Of a DNA stretch of 64,000 nucleotides, positions 49,376-60,900 are shown piece by piece (position 1 is the first letter of the stretch; each line of letters opens with the position of its first letter). Both the position numbers and the translations under genes were made by a program. Source of the DNA: Mesostigma viride. Its lineage: Eukaryota; Streptophyta; Mesostigmatophyceae; Mesostigmatales; Mesostigmataceae. The notes under the pieces were generated by a model. It worked only from the letters and a program-made list of their open reading frames with translations, made no database searches and was not told the DNA's origin. The stretch lies in NCBI GenBank assembly GCA_009746045.1, contig RPFO01000078.1:864016-928015 (forward strand), written 5' to 3'.

Positions 49376-52300
49376 TCAATGTTGTGTGAAGCTTTTCAAA
49401 CGATTTGGTGGTAAGCTTTTCAACTGATCCGGTTGTGAGGTCGGCTCTGGTTCCACAAGGACCCCCCTGGCCACGCCACGTACGCAGTCCTCCTTGACCT
49501 TGGGCTCCACGAGCTGAATGATCCCTGCCTTGTCCAGCTCGGCCAGTATGCGCGGCTCGTGGGCGTAGTGCATGAGCACGTGGCCCTTGTGCTCCGCGAC
49601 CTCATCCCGCGCGCGGAGCACCTCGTAGTAGTCGATGTGCATGCAGGCCCCCGAGTCAAACCCGACCACCTTGGGGACGATTCCATGGAGTATGACCCCA
49701 AAGATGCCTGACATGCCCGTCCGCGTTGGCTCCTTGGGGGGCACGATGGTCTGGATGTCTTTGTGAGCGTGGCTCTTGAGCCAGAGGATGTAGTTCCAGA
49801 GAAGCGACCCTGAGGACCATTGGGTGAAGGTCATGCCGGGGGGGGGGCCGTGACCCTCGGAAGGGGCAGGCCGTTGCCCGTTGTACACCTTGGCATCGGG
49901 ACCCACGCGGTCCCATAATGCTGCCAGCTGCTCGGGGGTGCAGCAGCGTGCCCCAAGGCACCCACACGCCGACTAGCGGGCACCGGAGACATCAGAGTAA
50001 ACGGCAGGGCAAGAGCACAACGCGAGGAGAGAAAGGCACAACAATGATAAGAGGAGGGGAGGGCATAACAATAGCACAAAAAGAAGAGAGAAGGGCACAC
50101 GAATAGCAATACATCGAAAGCGACGGCACATTTGTCAGTCAGACTAGGAAAACGTGTTAGCTCTGGGTGAAAGCTGACTGCCTGTCCCCCAACTGCTAAA
50201 ACAATTGCGGAAGAGACTAGTCCGTAGCCTATGCCTTCTAAGGCAAGTTACCAGCAAAATACTAGTATCTTGTAATAGTCAAACCCAATGCCCCACACTT
50301 AAGTATATGAGCATGTTCACCACTCAAGTAGAGGTGCAGTCTGTGAAGAAACTACAGCTTGTGGGCACAGGCATGTGGCCTGCTGTACTGTGTGTCATTA
50401 TTCAAGGAAGAGTCACTAACTCACGGACTGGATGATGCGGGCAGCTAGAAGTCTAGAGGCCGGTGGCATCGTAATGCAGGAAGGCTGAGAATAATTGGTA
50501 TGGGGTCCGGAAAACAGGTAGGACATAGCTCACATCAACATTTTCCTCGTCCACCCCTCAGACAAGCCGTCTGTATTGCTAACAGGCGCGATAAGACTAA
50601 CCGATAAGAGCCATTATTCCTGGATTGCTAGCAAGCGCGACCGGCCTACCTCTAGCGGACAAACAGTTTTGGGCTGGGTACCTTGTTGTGGGTGTGACAG
50701 ACGCTGGAATTCGGGACAAAAGGGGAAAAAATAGATTTTGGAAACCACTAAACTGTGATTAGCGCACACAGACGAGGTGTCACGAGAATGAATGATAATA
50801 AACAAGTATGCTGAAACCTTCTGCAGGATATACCTGACAATACCTGCAAGTAACATCGTTAAAACGATCTACTTTTTATAGTTAGCAAGGCCTACCTAAC
50901 AAAATTATGAAACGATGGCTTCTGCATCATCACGGGCGGTCAACGACATACTGGACAGAAATAGTAGGCAAACAGGGACCCCCGCCATGGCATACAAACA
51001 TCCAAGACGTTGAATAAACACCCTGTTTCACACTGCACATGCATGTTGATGCTTCGCGCTCCGACGAAGGCATCAGCGGCCGTCAAGCACCCATGCCTAC
51101 CAAACCTCTGCTTGGCTACCAGAGTCAGGGAACCGGTGGCTACCAGACTCTTAATCATCAAAACCGCCAACCTAGTTAAGCTGCCCTTCTACTAGCTCTC
51201 AAGTCTCCATGTGCCGCCTTTGCATATCAACAGCCCATACAACACACCGATGACCAGACCAACATATATATGACCTGCGCTGGTTGTCTCATGGATATTG
51301 TACTACAGTAACTACCCGCTCATGCGACCTCACCTGTGCTCAGCAAGTACAAAACCAACCACCAAGCAGCAGTGAATTTCCACGGCCATCCTGCTTGGAG
51401 AACCATCCAGCGCAGGATCAAAGACGGGCTGAACCGTGCCAAGGACGTTCACAGCCTGCGAAAACGCTGAAGACCTCAGGTGGCAGGACAGCCAGCTTCA
51501 TCTAATGAATTATTGTGCGCCGCGATAGACAGCCCAAGACATGAAGGTACCATTTGTAGCATGCAGCGCGGAAAGTACCTTGTAGTCTCCCGTGACCCAG
51601 ACGTCGCGCTTGGACCCTGTCAAGTGGCGCTGGTCCGCCCTCCAGTTGGTGTTGAAGCGCATGACCACCGCGTGGCTATCGATCCACTCCCCCGTGTCGT
51701 TGCCCAATAGCTCCATTTTGGCAGAGTTGCCCACCTGCGCAGACGCCGTCCACAAGGGCACGTATTTCTATAATTAGAGCACCGTTACTAGGGCGTGGTT
51801 CGTTGTCCCAACGAGACAAGAGCTCGAACGAGGGTCATTCGATTCCCACCCGCACAGACACAGCATGCGCGCGCAACATGGGCATCATTTTATATTTCGG
51901 ATTCTCCCAATGCCTGGCCTGCGCTGGTTGTCTCTTGATATACTACGATATAGAAGTGCAATAATAAGTGCATGCACAACATTGGCATGATACATAGGGA
52001 GACCGAAAGATACCAACCAGTGCCTATGAGACAACCAAAGAAAATAATGCATGGCTGTAGGGTATAGACGGCTGCTGCTGGTGTCAGATCTAAGCGGGTG
52101 TCAGCAGCCAAGTCCCCAACACACATCGGTGATCGGCCTGACAGCAACGTGATAAAATGGCAAAGACTAGAGTAAACGTGTACAAGATGAGCCAGCAACT
52201 GCCAGGCAGCTAGGCGTTTGAACGGAGATGCAAGTTTCTTTTCCCTCGGCCAGGGGGGCAAAGGAAAAGTTCATGCGTTACACATGAAGTGAAGGTTTAA

Positions 52301-53603
52301 GGACTGGCACAAGGCAGAAGCAAGCACAGGGCATACCACTCTTTCCACTGACATGACAAGCATCCAGGGCTTTTCTGCCCCACATTTCTAACTTGCCAGC
52401 AGGCGGTTGTAGGATCTGCAATGCCTTGACGTCTACTAGTAGAGACATGTCGACACCTGTCAGGCACATCCTGATGCTGTCAGTTCACAGTGCACCCATA
52501 GTACACCCATAGTGCACCCATAGTACACCCATAGTGCACCCATAGTACACCCATAGTGCACCCATAGTACACCCATAGTGCACCCATTGTACACCCATAG
52601 TGCACCCATAGTACACCCATAGTGCACCCATAGTACACCCATAGTGCACCATAGTAGACCCATAGTGCACCACAGGATATCCAGTTATCAGTAGAGTATA
52701 CCCCAGCAGGTGACACTGTGCCTGAGGTGCTTAAGCGGCATGAGCAAATTGAATTGTTGCGATGTTTGCCATAATACCATGACATATCTAGTGGATGATT
52801 AGGTTTGTCACAATACCATGACATCTAATGGATTGTTATGCTTACCTTTGCGAAGTCTCGGTCACTACCCTATGCTCTGCTAACCCATTCTTGCTATTGA
52901 AAATCTTCTGATTGAAGCTCTTGCTACCTCATGCTTGCTACTGGATCGTGCGACGGCGGTACAACAGCAGCTAAGTTCAACGAGCATGAAAGCTGGTGAT
53001 GAGTACATCTCTGGCGAGTCGGTCACGTGGGAATTGGTGGATCAATAAGGCGCAAGCACACCCATGACCAACCACGATGACGCTGTCAGGGTTCGCCGAC
53101 ATCAGCTGACGCAGAGCTTCGGACCGTTCCATTTGTTTCGCCAAGCCCGCCTCGTTGGCCAACGCAGTGAGCAGCATCGCTTTAATCGCGTCGTCCGTTC
53201 GCTCCTCGTCGGGCAGAGGATGGTTGCAGGGGCAAAGCAGCCCGTCCGTGGCGCGCTTGCCGTGCCATACGTTCTGGCGAGTTTTCAAGGTTTCGAACGT
53301 GGCGGCATCCTTTTTAGGTACCCACTCAGGCTCTACTCTCGAGATCCATGAGAAGTCCCCGCTAAGCTGATACGCGTCACACCTTAAAGCGCTCGCCATA
53401 TGTCTCCTGCCGGCTCCTAATTGCTTTACCTGCGCTCGCACGTCCAATAATGCATATTCCTGGTACCATTTGGCCCAGGCTGCCTCAATCGCCGAGCAGT
53501 CAACAGGAGCCTTTGGATTGGGCACCTCGCATTTATTAATGTGAGGGCCACATAAGAATATTATTACAGCTGCTAACAGAAACTGCTGGCCGTAAGCTTC
53601 CAT
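49376..53603 (-). CDS. GT29-like sialyltransferase, three exons, about 412 aa
   Basis: Predicted Golgi glycosyltransferase that would transfer sialic acid from CMP-sialic acid. Exons: 53603-53073, 51734-51579, 49927-49376. Exon 1 begins with a short N-terminal signal anchor (QQFLLAAVIIFLCG) and a stem region, and ends SANPDSVIV. Exon 2 is sialylmotif L: VGNSAKMELLGNDTGEWIDS then HAVVMRFNTN. Exon 3 has the motif S region PTRTGMSGIFGVILHG then VPKVVGFDSG, and the motif VS-like HYAHEPRILAEL. Length and order fit the family. The exon 1 donor is weak (gttggt at 53072) and could instead be gtggtt three bases earlier. The stop could be bypassed by a possible donor 'gtacgt' near 49491, but no later exon was found. 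The ATG at 53603 is used; a longer frame from TTG 53609 is not. Confidence 0.8.
52485..52672. repeat. 11-bp/22-bp tandem repeat in sialyltransferase intron 1
   Basis: About sixteen 'acccatagtgc' and 'acccatagtac' units, alternating so that the higher-order period is 22. Confidence 0.94.
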
Positions 53604-55747
53604 TCTCAACTAATGGGAAAACCGTCAGCCGTCGGATTTCTGCTTTCTCTCATGCCCTCATGCCATCTGACAGTGGTGGATGGATATCACGAGCGCTGAT
53701 GGTGGCAAACAACTGGCAGATATTCCCGGGCGATAACAGACCGAGTGATCTGCCCAATTGGCGGCAAATTCTAGACGAATCCAGGTTTACAAGTGTCCAC
53801 GGTGGGCCACCGTACGTCAATTCGTGTCTATAACAAACTCATGTCATCCCGTGCATGTGACCTCTCCTTTAAATACGTGCAGAACACTACACTCCTGCTG
53901 GGTACTCCGTCAAATAATGGCAGTAGTTTCTTCACAGTCTTGCTTCAGTAATGGTTTAAGTTCATCGTTTACGTTAATTTTGCAGCTGCCATGCCAAATG
54001 CAACACCATGCATATGGTCGTTGCGGATTGGGCCGATCGACTAGCTCCCATGGGACGCAAACCCGCGGATGGAGCGGAACCGTGGGTCATTGTTGAAAAG
54101 GCGGTCTTTAGGTTGCATCATCGGATACTCCCGCGTGATTTTGGTACATACTGTCAAAACGCTCGACACCTAAATACCTTCAGCAGTGCTTTTTGTGCGC
54201 GTGCGTGGTGATGTCGATCACAAAACAGTCGGAATAACACACGTGGGAAAATAAACTTTCACTGGCTCACAAGTGCGAGGGAAGAAACGGACAGACTTAT
54301 AAACTGACTTGACTGACGGACAGACAGACGGACGGACGGAATGACTGACACGTGCCTGCAGGGGCAGCGCAGGCGTCGGTTCCCGCGCGCCCACCGTTTC
54401 CCGCCCGCAAATTTCGGATCGACTGGCATGACGTACAGTACACGTGTATACAGTAACGCACTGCCCTGGCACCTTTCCCGGCCGGCCGGGGCCGGCACCC
54501 CGCCGCCGGGATTCGCCGGGGCTAGAGCAACGCTGTGGGGAAGAGTGAAGACGGTGGCCCGCGCGAAGGCATGGCTGGATAGGAACTCAGCCATGCCTAC
54601 TAGAATGCGTTACGGAAGGAGGGGTGGCATGCCCGGGCAAAATTTCCTGGAACCGCGGTACCAGAGAGGGTTGTCCCAGGGGCTGACGGTGGTGGATTTT
54701 CGCGGGGCCCATGGTTAACCGCGGGGTTTGAGGGTCAAAAACTTGCCGGTGGCGGTTCGTGGGCCCTGGGTGATCAGAACCGTGGTTTACTACGTGCCAG
54801 TAGAAATCTGCCACGTGTAATATATTAGACTAGGGCTGTACGTCACGCCGGGTTGGCTCAGGACCGTGGTAGCCTATGGACCAGTAGAAGTATGCCACGT
54901 GGATAATGTTGTAAGTACTGTACCTGTGCTTGCCACGTGGCTTTTCCTGGCCGCCACGTTCGAAGTCACTTGAGAACCAGTAGTCGCATGCCACGTAGTC
55001 ATCATGTGCATCATGTGTGCGTCAGGTGTGTGCATCATGTGGGTTTGTTTTGAGGGCTGTTGCCACGTGGCAGAATAATGGAGTACGGAGAGAGCAGAAT
55101 AGTATTAGAATGTTCAGTTTAGTGGGTAGTAGGGATAGTTACCGCAAATAGTAGTCCGAGGGGGTAACCATGGTACCGGCTCTCGGGCTTGCCGGCGGCG
55201 GCCGGCGGGTACCATGGTCCTGGACGCTACCGTGGTACCAGCAGCGTTGGGTGCCGGTTGCGGTCCACGCGTCACGGTTGGACCGCGGGCCCGGCCTTTT
55301 TTGTCCGGCGGTTGTGGTTTTTGTGACCGCGGACCCTTGGCTGGATGCCACCCCTCCTGTTACGGACAAAACGACGGGAAAATTAAAAAAAAATCTGGGC
55401 TCAGGTGACTGAGGTGAGTCGGGTCCGCGGGCGTCGACGTGGGTATAAATAAAAATTAGAGCTTCATTCACGAGGGAAATATCAGCAAACCAAAATTATT
55501 ACCTACTGTACTGAGGAAGGAGAGGTGCCCATGAACCGCCATTTTCGCATGTATATACTGCCATCGAATTGCTTTCCACAACGGGGAACCTCCCCCAAGG
55601 CAGCAATATCTTAACTTTCACTAAGCCCTGGCATTTGGCATGGCTTCAATGTGTCGTAGACAAACTGTCTTGTGCCAGCAGTGCTATAGTTCTGGTGTCT
55701 GGTCGTAATATCAATGACCCTGCCTTGTTGTGCGTGCAGCCTGGTAG
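53604..55747. promoter_or_regulatory. Divergent intergenic region with repeated CACGTG-type motifs
   Basis: Lies between the sialyltransferase (-) and sulfotransferase 2 (+). At 54790-55075 the motif 'gccacgtgg' or 'gccacgt' occurs about seven times, three or four times next to 'ccagtagaa' or 'ccagtag'. The core CACGTG is the plant G box. Nearby (54460-54730 and 55165-55340) is very GC-rich with palindromes such as 'ggtaccatggtcc'. Shared regulation of both genes is a guess. Confidence 0.45.
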
Positions 55748-57844
55748 ATGTCAAGGATGCACTCGGCTGTTGCCTCTTGTGCGGTCCTCTCATTGCTGCT
55801 GCTCGCCAGTGTGCCGGCCTGGGCGCACAAAGAAAGCAAAGAAGGCAACAACGATGCAGAGGAACCGAAGGCCCCAGTTAGTGCGGATGGTTGTCAGTTT
55901 GCGACCGACAACCCTGTTATTCTGGCGGCCAGTCGGCACTCCGAATCCAGAGCTGTTGCTCTCTTATTGGAAAAGGCAGGAGTTTTTTTGGCGACAGGGG
56001 GCGTGGAGTGCCTGGCTTCGGACGCCTTGCCAAAGGTGGCGTGTTCTCCAACACCCGATATGCGGGACACGGAATGTAGCAATGCTGACTGGGATTATCA
56101 ACTGACCTGGGACTTTGAACGCAGGGATGTTCCCATCAGTGGCACCGTGTGTTACCCCCCGGCAGAGCTGGCGAAACATGACTTGGCAAGTCGTGCAATT
56201 CAACGTGACGTCGAGGGCGTCATCAAGCGTTATCAACGTTGTGGCTGCCCAGCTAGTGCGAGAGGTGGGAAATTTGTTCTCCAGTAGCATGCACGAGACC
56301 AGGTGAGCGCCATGCAATAGTGTGCACAGGATAACTAGTTCATCTTGCTAATAGAAATTCACCTGCATGTGCCCGGTCCACCTCCTGTGATACTGTCGGT
56401 GCGGACCCAAATTGCATACGTTTCGTAGTATCGGAACTCATGGGGTGGCCTACACCCTCTTTCTGTCCAACCCTCGTGACCCTGCCCATGACTCCCTGAC
56501 CCCTTCAGCCGTTACTCTCTCTCCAACCCCCTGATATTTCTTTCCTTGTCTGCCTTATCTCCCTGGTACCCCCTTGTCTTTCCTCGTTCATATCTCCCCG
56601 GCCCCGCTGCTCATGTGCTCGCCTCCCCTTTCTTCTCTCGCCGCTGAATTTTCCTTTCCTCCACTTCCTCTTCATCGCTGTCCCCGCTCCCCCCTCCTCC
56701 CCCCGGCCCTCCCCATTCCTTGGATTGGCCACCCATCCACAACCGCACCAGTGGATAACCGCTCACCCTCCGTCCTGCCGACCGTCACCGCTACTGCTCA
56801 TTTCTCCATTCCACAGGCAACCGCTTTGGCTTCAAGCACCCGGCTGCTTTGTTCGCGGTCCCCCTGCTCAAGGGCCTGCACGCCCACATGTCCCTCGTGC
56901 ACCTCGTTCAAGACGGGCGCGACCTGGCTGCTGCCGACGACACCGCCGAGCTGCGGGGGCCTGCAGCAGCGGTCCTGGTCGGGTCTGGTGACCTGCCCTC
57001 CTTCCACGGGCGCGCGATGGAGTACCCTGATGCGTCCCTGACGACGCTCAAGCAGATATTCTGCCACGCCACCTGGCGAGAGCACGAGGAGCCGCCCGGG
57101 TGCGACGTGTGCCTGCTCGAGTGTGCCAACGCGCACGTGCCCGCGACGGCCAGGGGGCAGGTGGTGGGAGGGGGCCAGGAGGAGGGGGGACGAGGGGTGG
57201 GAGGGGGCAACGGGGGGGCGGGACAAGAGGAGGGGAGGGGGAGTGAATCGGAGGAGCGGAGGAGGAGGATGGCGCGCCGACGGCTGCTACACAAACCGGG
57301 TAGGTTCAACTGGAGGGGGTAGGCCTAGGTTCAATAAGGGGGTGAGCTGGGAGGGGCGTATGTTCTGTTGATGCAGGTAGGGATTATGTTTGTTGATGCA
57401 GGTAGGGGGTATGTTCTGTTGATGCAGGTAGGGGGTATGTTCTGTTGATGCAGGCAGGGAGTATGTTCTGTTGATGCAGGTAGGGGGTATGTTTTGTTGA
57501 TGCAGGTAGGGGGTATGTTCTGTTGATGCAGGTAGGGGGTATGTTCTGTTGATGCAGGTAGGGGGTATGTTCTGTTGATGCAGGTAGGGGGTATGTTCTG
57601 TTGATGCAGGTAGGGGGTATGTTCTGTTGATGCAGGTAGGGGGTATAGTCCGTTATGAACCCAGCATCTACCTCTGCGGGGAGGTCACGGTTGGTTTCAT
57701 GATTGCCGTTGTGAATGCTCTTTTGTATATATCGTCCTCATGTCCGGCCAACAGCAGCGTTGTTATATGCTATACTGGATCTTTAGTCCGCATGTATTGC
57801 CAATAATAACAGATGTCTTTCATGCCATAACCAATGAATAAGTG

Positions 57845-57912
<68 letters not shown>

Positions 57913-60900
57913 CAGATGTATTCTATGTTATACTGGTTCTTGCACATGGCCCGTTCATTTGTACCAGGGCTTCGTGTAAAATAAGTGTCCTCCCATCGGC
58001 TGTCCCTTCATCGCTGTCTTTGGTTGCTTCCAACTTTCCGGGTCTCCCACCCTTTGCAACAGCAAGCACCCAACCAATCAAACCCGGAACCATGCACCGT
58101 TCCAGCTAGCCATCCAGTGATGGGCCATACGCGATACGCGTCGTACGCGGCCCCAGGTGTATAATGTATAATACGCGGTGTATAATGTATTACACGCTAA
58201 TCGTACGCTAACTGTTGAAAACCCCTTTTTTGGCATGGTTTTGAGGGGTTTTCAACATTCTGAGCAACCAAGCATGGTCTGCTGGTGTTTTTGCCATACC
58301 TTTTGGCTATACATGACATATATAGCATGACCTTGGCATTGTCATCACTACCTAGAAATACAAGCATAGTTTCTAACGGTCTAACTTGATAGTTTCTCTT
58401 CAAAATCGAGACAACATGCAACTCAGTATCAATACCAGTACGTATCAATTCACAACTCACTGGAAAGGATAATAAATTTGTAGAACTCAAGATATGAATG
58501 CACTCTATACATTGAAGCGGCAGAGAACTGTCTTCCAAATATAGTACTTAAAGAGAGCTTGGCCGACTGCCAAGCTGCCAAATATAGAAGTGATAAGAAC
58601 ATTGTGCCATCTGAAAATAAGACATGCTGAAACGCCGCCCGCACATCAGCCTGCTTCTTGGCGTCACTAGTCGCCTTCCGTTTCTTGGCAGTGCTATCCT
58701 TCTCCGCCTGCTCAATCAGCATCTTGTAACGGAGTACCGGCGGTGGCTTCTTGCAAGGGCACACTTTTGCGTCCTTTGCGTACGAGCCGCCCAGGATATG
58801 GCACCTTGCTCGGGTAGAAGAACCACTGAACTTTGCCTGGCAGAGTGAGCACTCCATGAAGTAGTTATTTGTCTGCAGCCCGTTCTTGAGGATGCGCTCT
58901 TTGCTAATGTATGTCCAGACAGTTTCGGATGCGGCCTCTTCTTCATCGGGCCGCACATCATCATTGTGTTCCATTGACTCCTCACTCGCGTCAGCCATGC
59001 CTGGATGTCGATATGCTACGCACTGATGTTGCTGGCAGACAAAGAAACCTTGTCACCTGTTGTCTTTAGTCTTCAGCCTTCCCGCCTTCACATTCCCGCC
59101 TTCACAAGTCACGATTCGAACGCTTTCTTGCATTATACACTAGCTAGCTCATCACGCAATTATTTGTTCCTACTACAGGTCGGCGCGCCGCAGTCTAGGC
59201 AAGCAAATGCACCCACCTCGTAAGCCAAAAATATGCCAAAAAATACGCGAAAATACGCAAAAATGCGCAAAAATACGCGTTGCGTATAAAAGTACCCCAT
59301 TTTCGTACGCGCCGCTTGCGTATCGCGCATAATACGCTAAATACGGCGTATAATACGGCGTATGGCGCATCACTGTAGCCATCCATCTAACCCCTTGTGC
59401 TTGTTTTCTTTTTGTTGCGATGGCAGGGCAAGCGGGCCAGCCAGCTGCCGTCAGCGGCAGTGTCACGCACACACCCCACATGAGTAGGTGGCCAAACTCG
59501 TAATGTGTTGAGAGACCACAACGTGGGTGGGGTCGCCCCACCATGCTTCCTGTGTCGTGCTTGGGCCACCATGCCTGGTGTCGTCTATGCACATCTCATG
59601 GACGATTGCCGGTAGTGCGTTGGTTATGGTGACCCTAGATGCATTTGGGGTTGCATCAAGGTTGCATAGACATTATTTTTACTTGTTCTTCTACTCTTCG
59701 AGTGTTTTGGGTGCTTCGGGTGCTTCGGGTGCTTTGGGTGCTTTGGGTGCTGCGAGTCCAGAGACTGTTGTTGGCATGTGCATGATTTGTCGGTGAGAGA
59801 TGCAAGTACTGCCAGCGCACCGGGATGGCGACTGCTGTGGTTTAGCAAACAACTGACAGAGTGGGGAGTGACGGGGATGTTTGGTTCTGTGGAGTTGTGA
59901 AATGGCGGTGGCACTGGGTTGGACGCGTAGTCTCTTGTAATCTTGTTTTCTACTGGAATTTTCGTGTGTGTACGCTTTTCCTGTGGCCCCACCCCTGGCC
60001 GGGTCCCCGCAGCCCAGCTCGTGCTGGCGAGGCACTACGGCCAGACCAACATACCAAAGAAGCCACCGTTTCAACATGGTAACAGTTCTTTCCTAGGGAA
60101 GCGGAATCCTGGGGATTGCCTGGTGGAGCACAAGTGTTGGGAACTTGTCGAGAAGCCTGCCTAGTTGCCCCTAGTATGCGCGACTACTGATAACCGTTTG
60201 GCATGATTACACTGACGCATGCATAAATGTTTTTTTACCTCTTGTGTGGTGGAGGGAGGGGAGGGGAGGGAGGAGGGAGGGGAGGGAGGGGAGGGAGGGG
60301 AGGAGGGGAGGGAGGGGAGGGAGGGAGGGAGGGAGGGAGGGAGGGGAGGGAGGGAGGGAGGGGAGGGAGGGGAGGGAGGGAGGAGGGGAGGGAGGGAGGG
60401 AGGGGGGAGGGGAGGGAGGGAGGGAGGGAGGGAGGGGGGAGGGGAGGGAGGGAGGGAGGGAGGGAGGGAGGGAGGGGAGGGAAGGGAGGGAAGGGAGGGA
60501 GGGGGAGGGAATATAGGGTAGGCAGGGTAGGCAGGGTAGGTAGTGGAGGGGGTGGAGGGAGGGGTGGAGGGGTGGAGGGGTGGAGGGTGGAGGGGGTGGG
60601 GGGTGGAGGGGGGTGGAGGGGGCGTGGAGGGGGGTGGAGGGGGGTGGAGGGGGGTGGAGGGGGGGGTGGAGGGGGTGAGGGGGGGGTGGAGGGGGTGGAA
60701 GGGGGGTGGAGGGGGGTGGAGGGGGGGGTGAGGGGGAGGGGGGGTGGACGGGGGGACGGGGGGGGGACGGGGGTGGAGGGGGGTGGAGGGGGGTGGGGGG
60801 GTGGAGGGGGGGGTGGAGGGGGGGTGGAGGGGGGGGTGAGGGGGGTGGAGGGGGGGTGGAGGGGGGGAGGGGGGTGGGGGGGGGGGGGGGGGAGGGGGGG

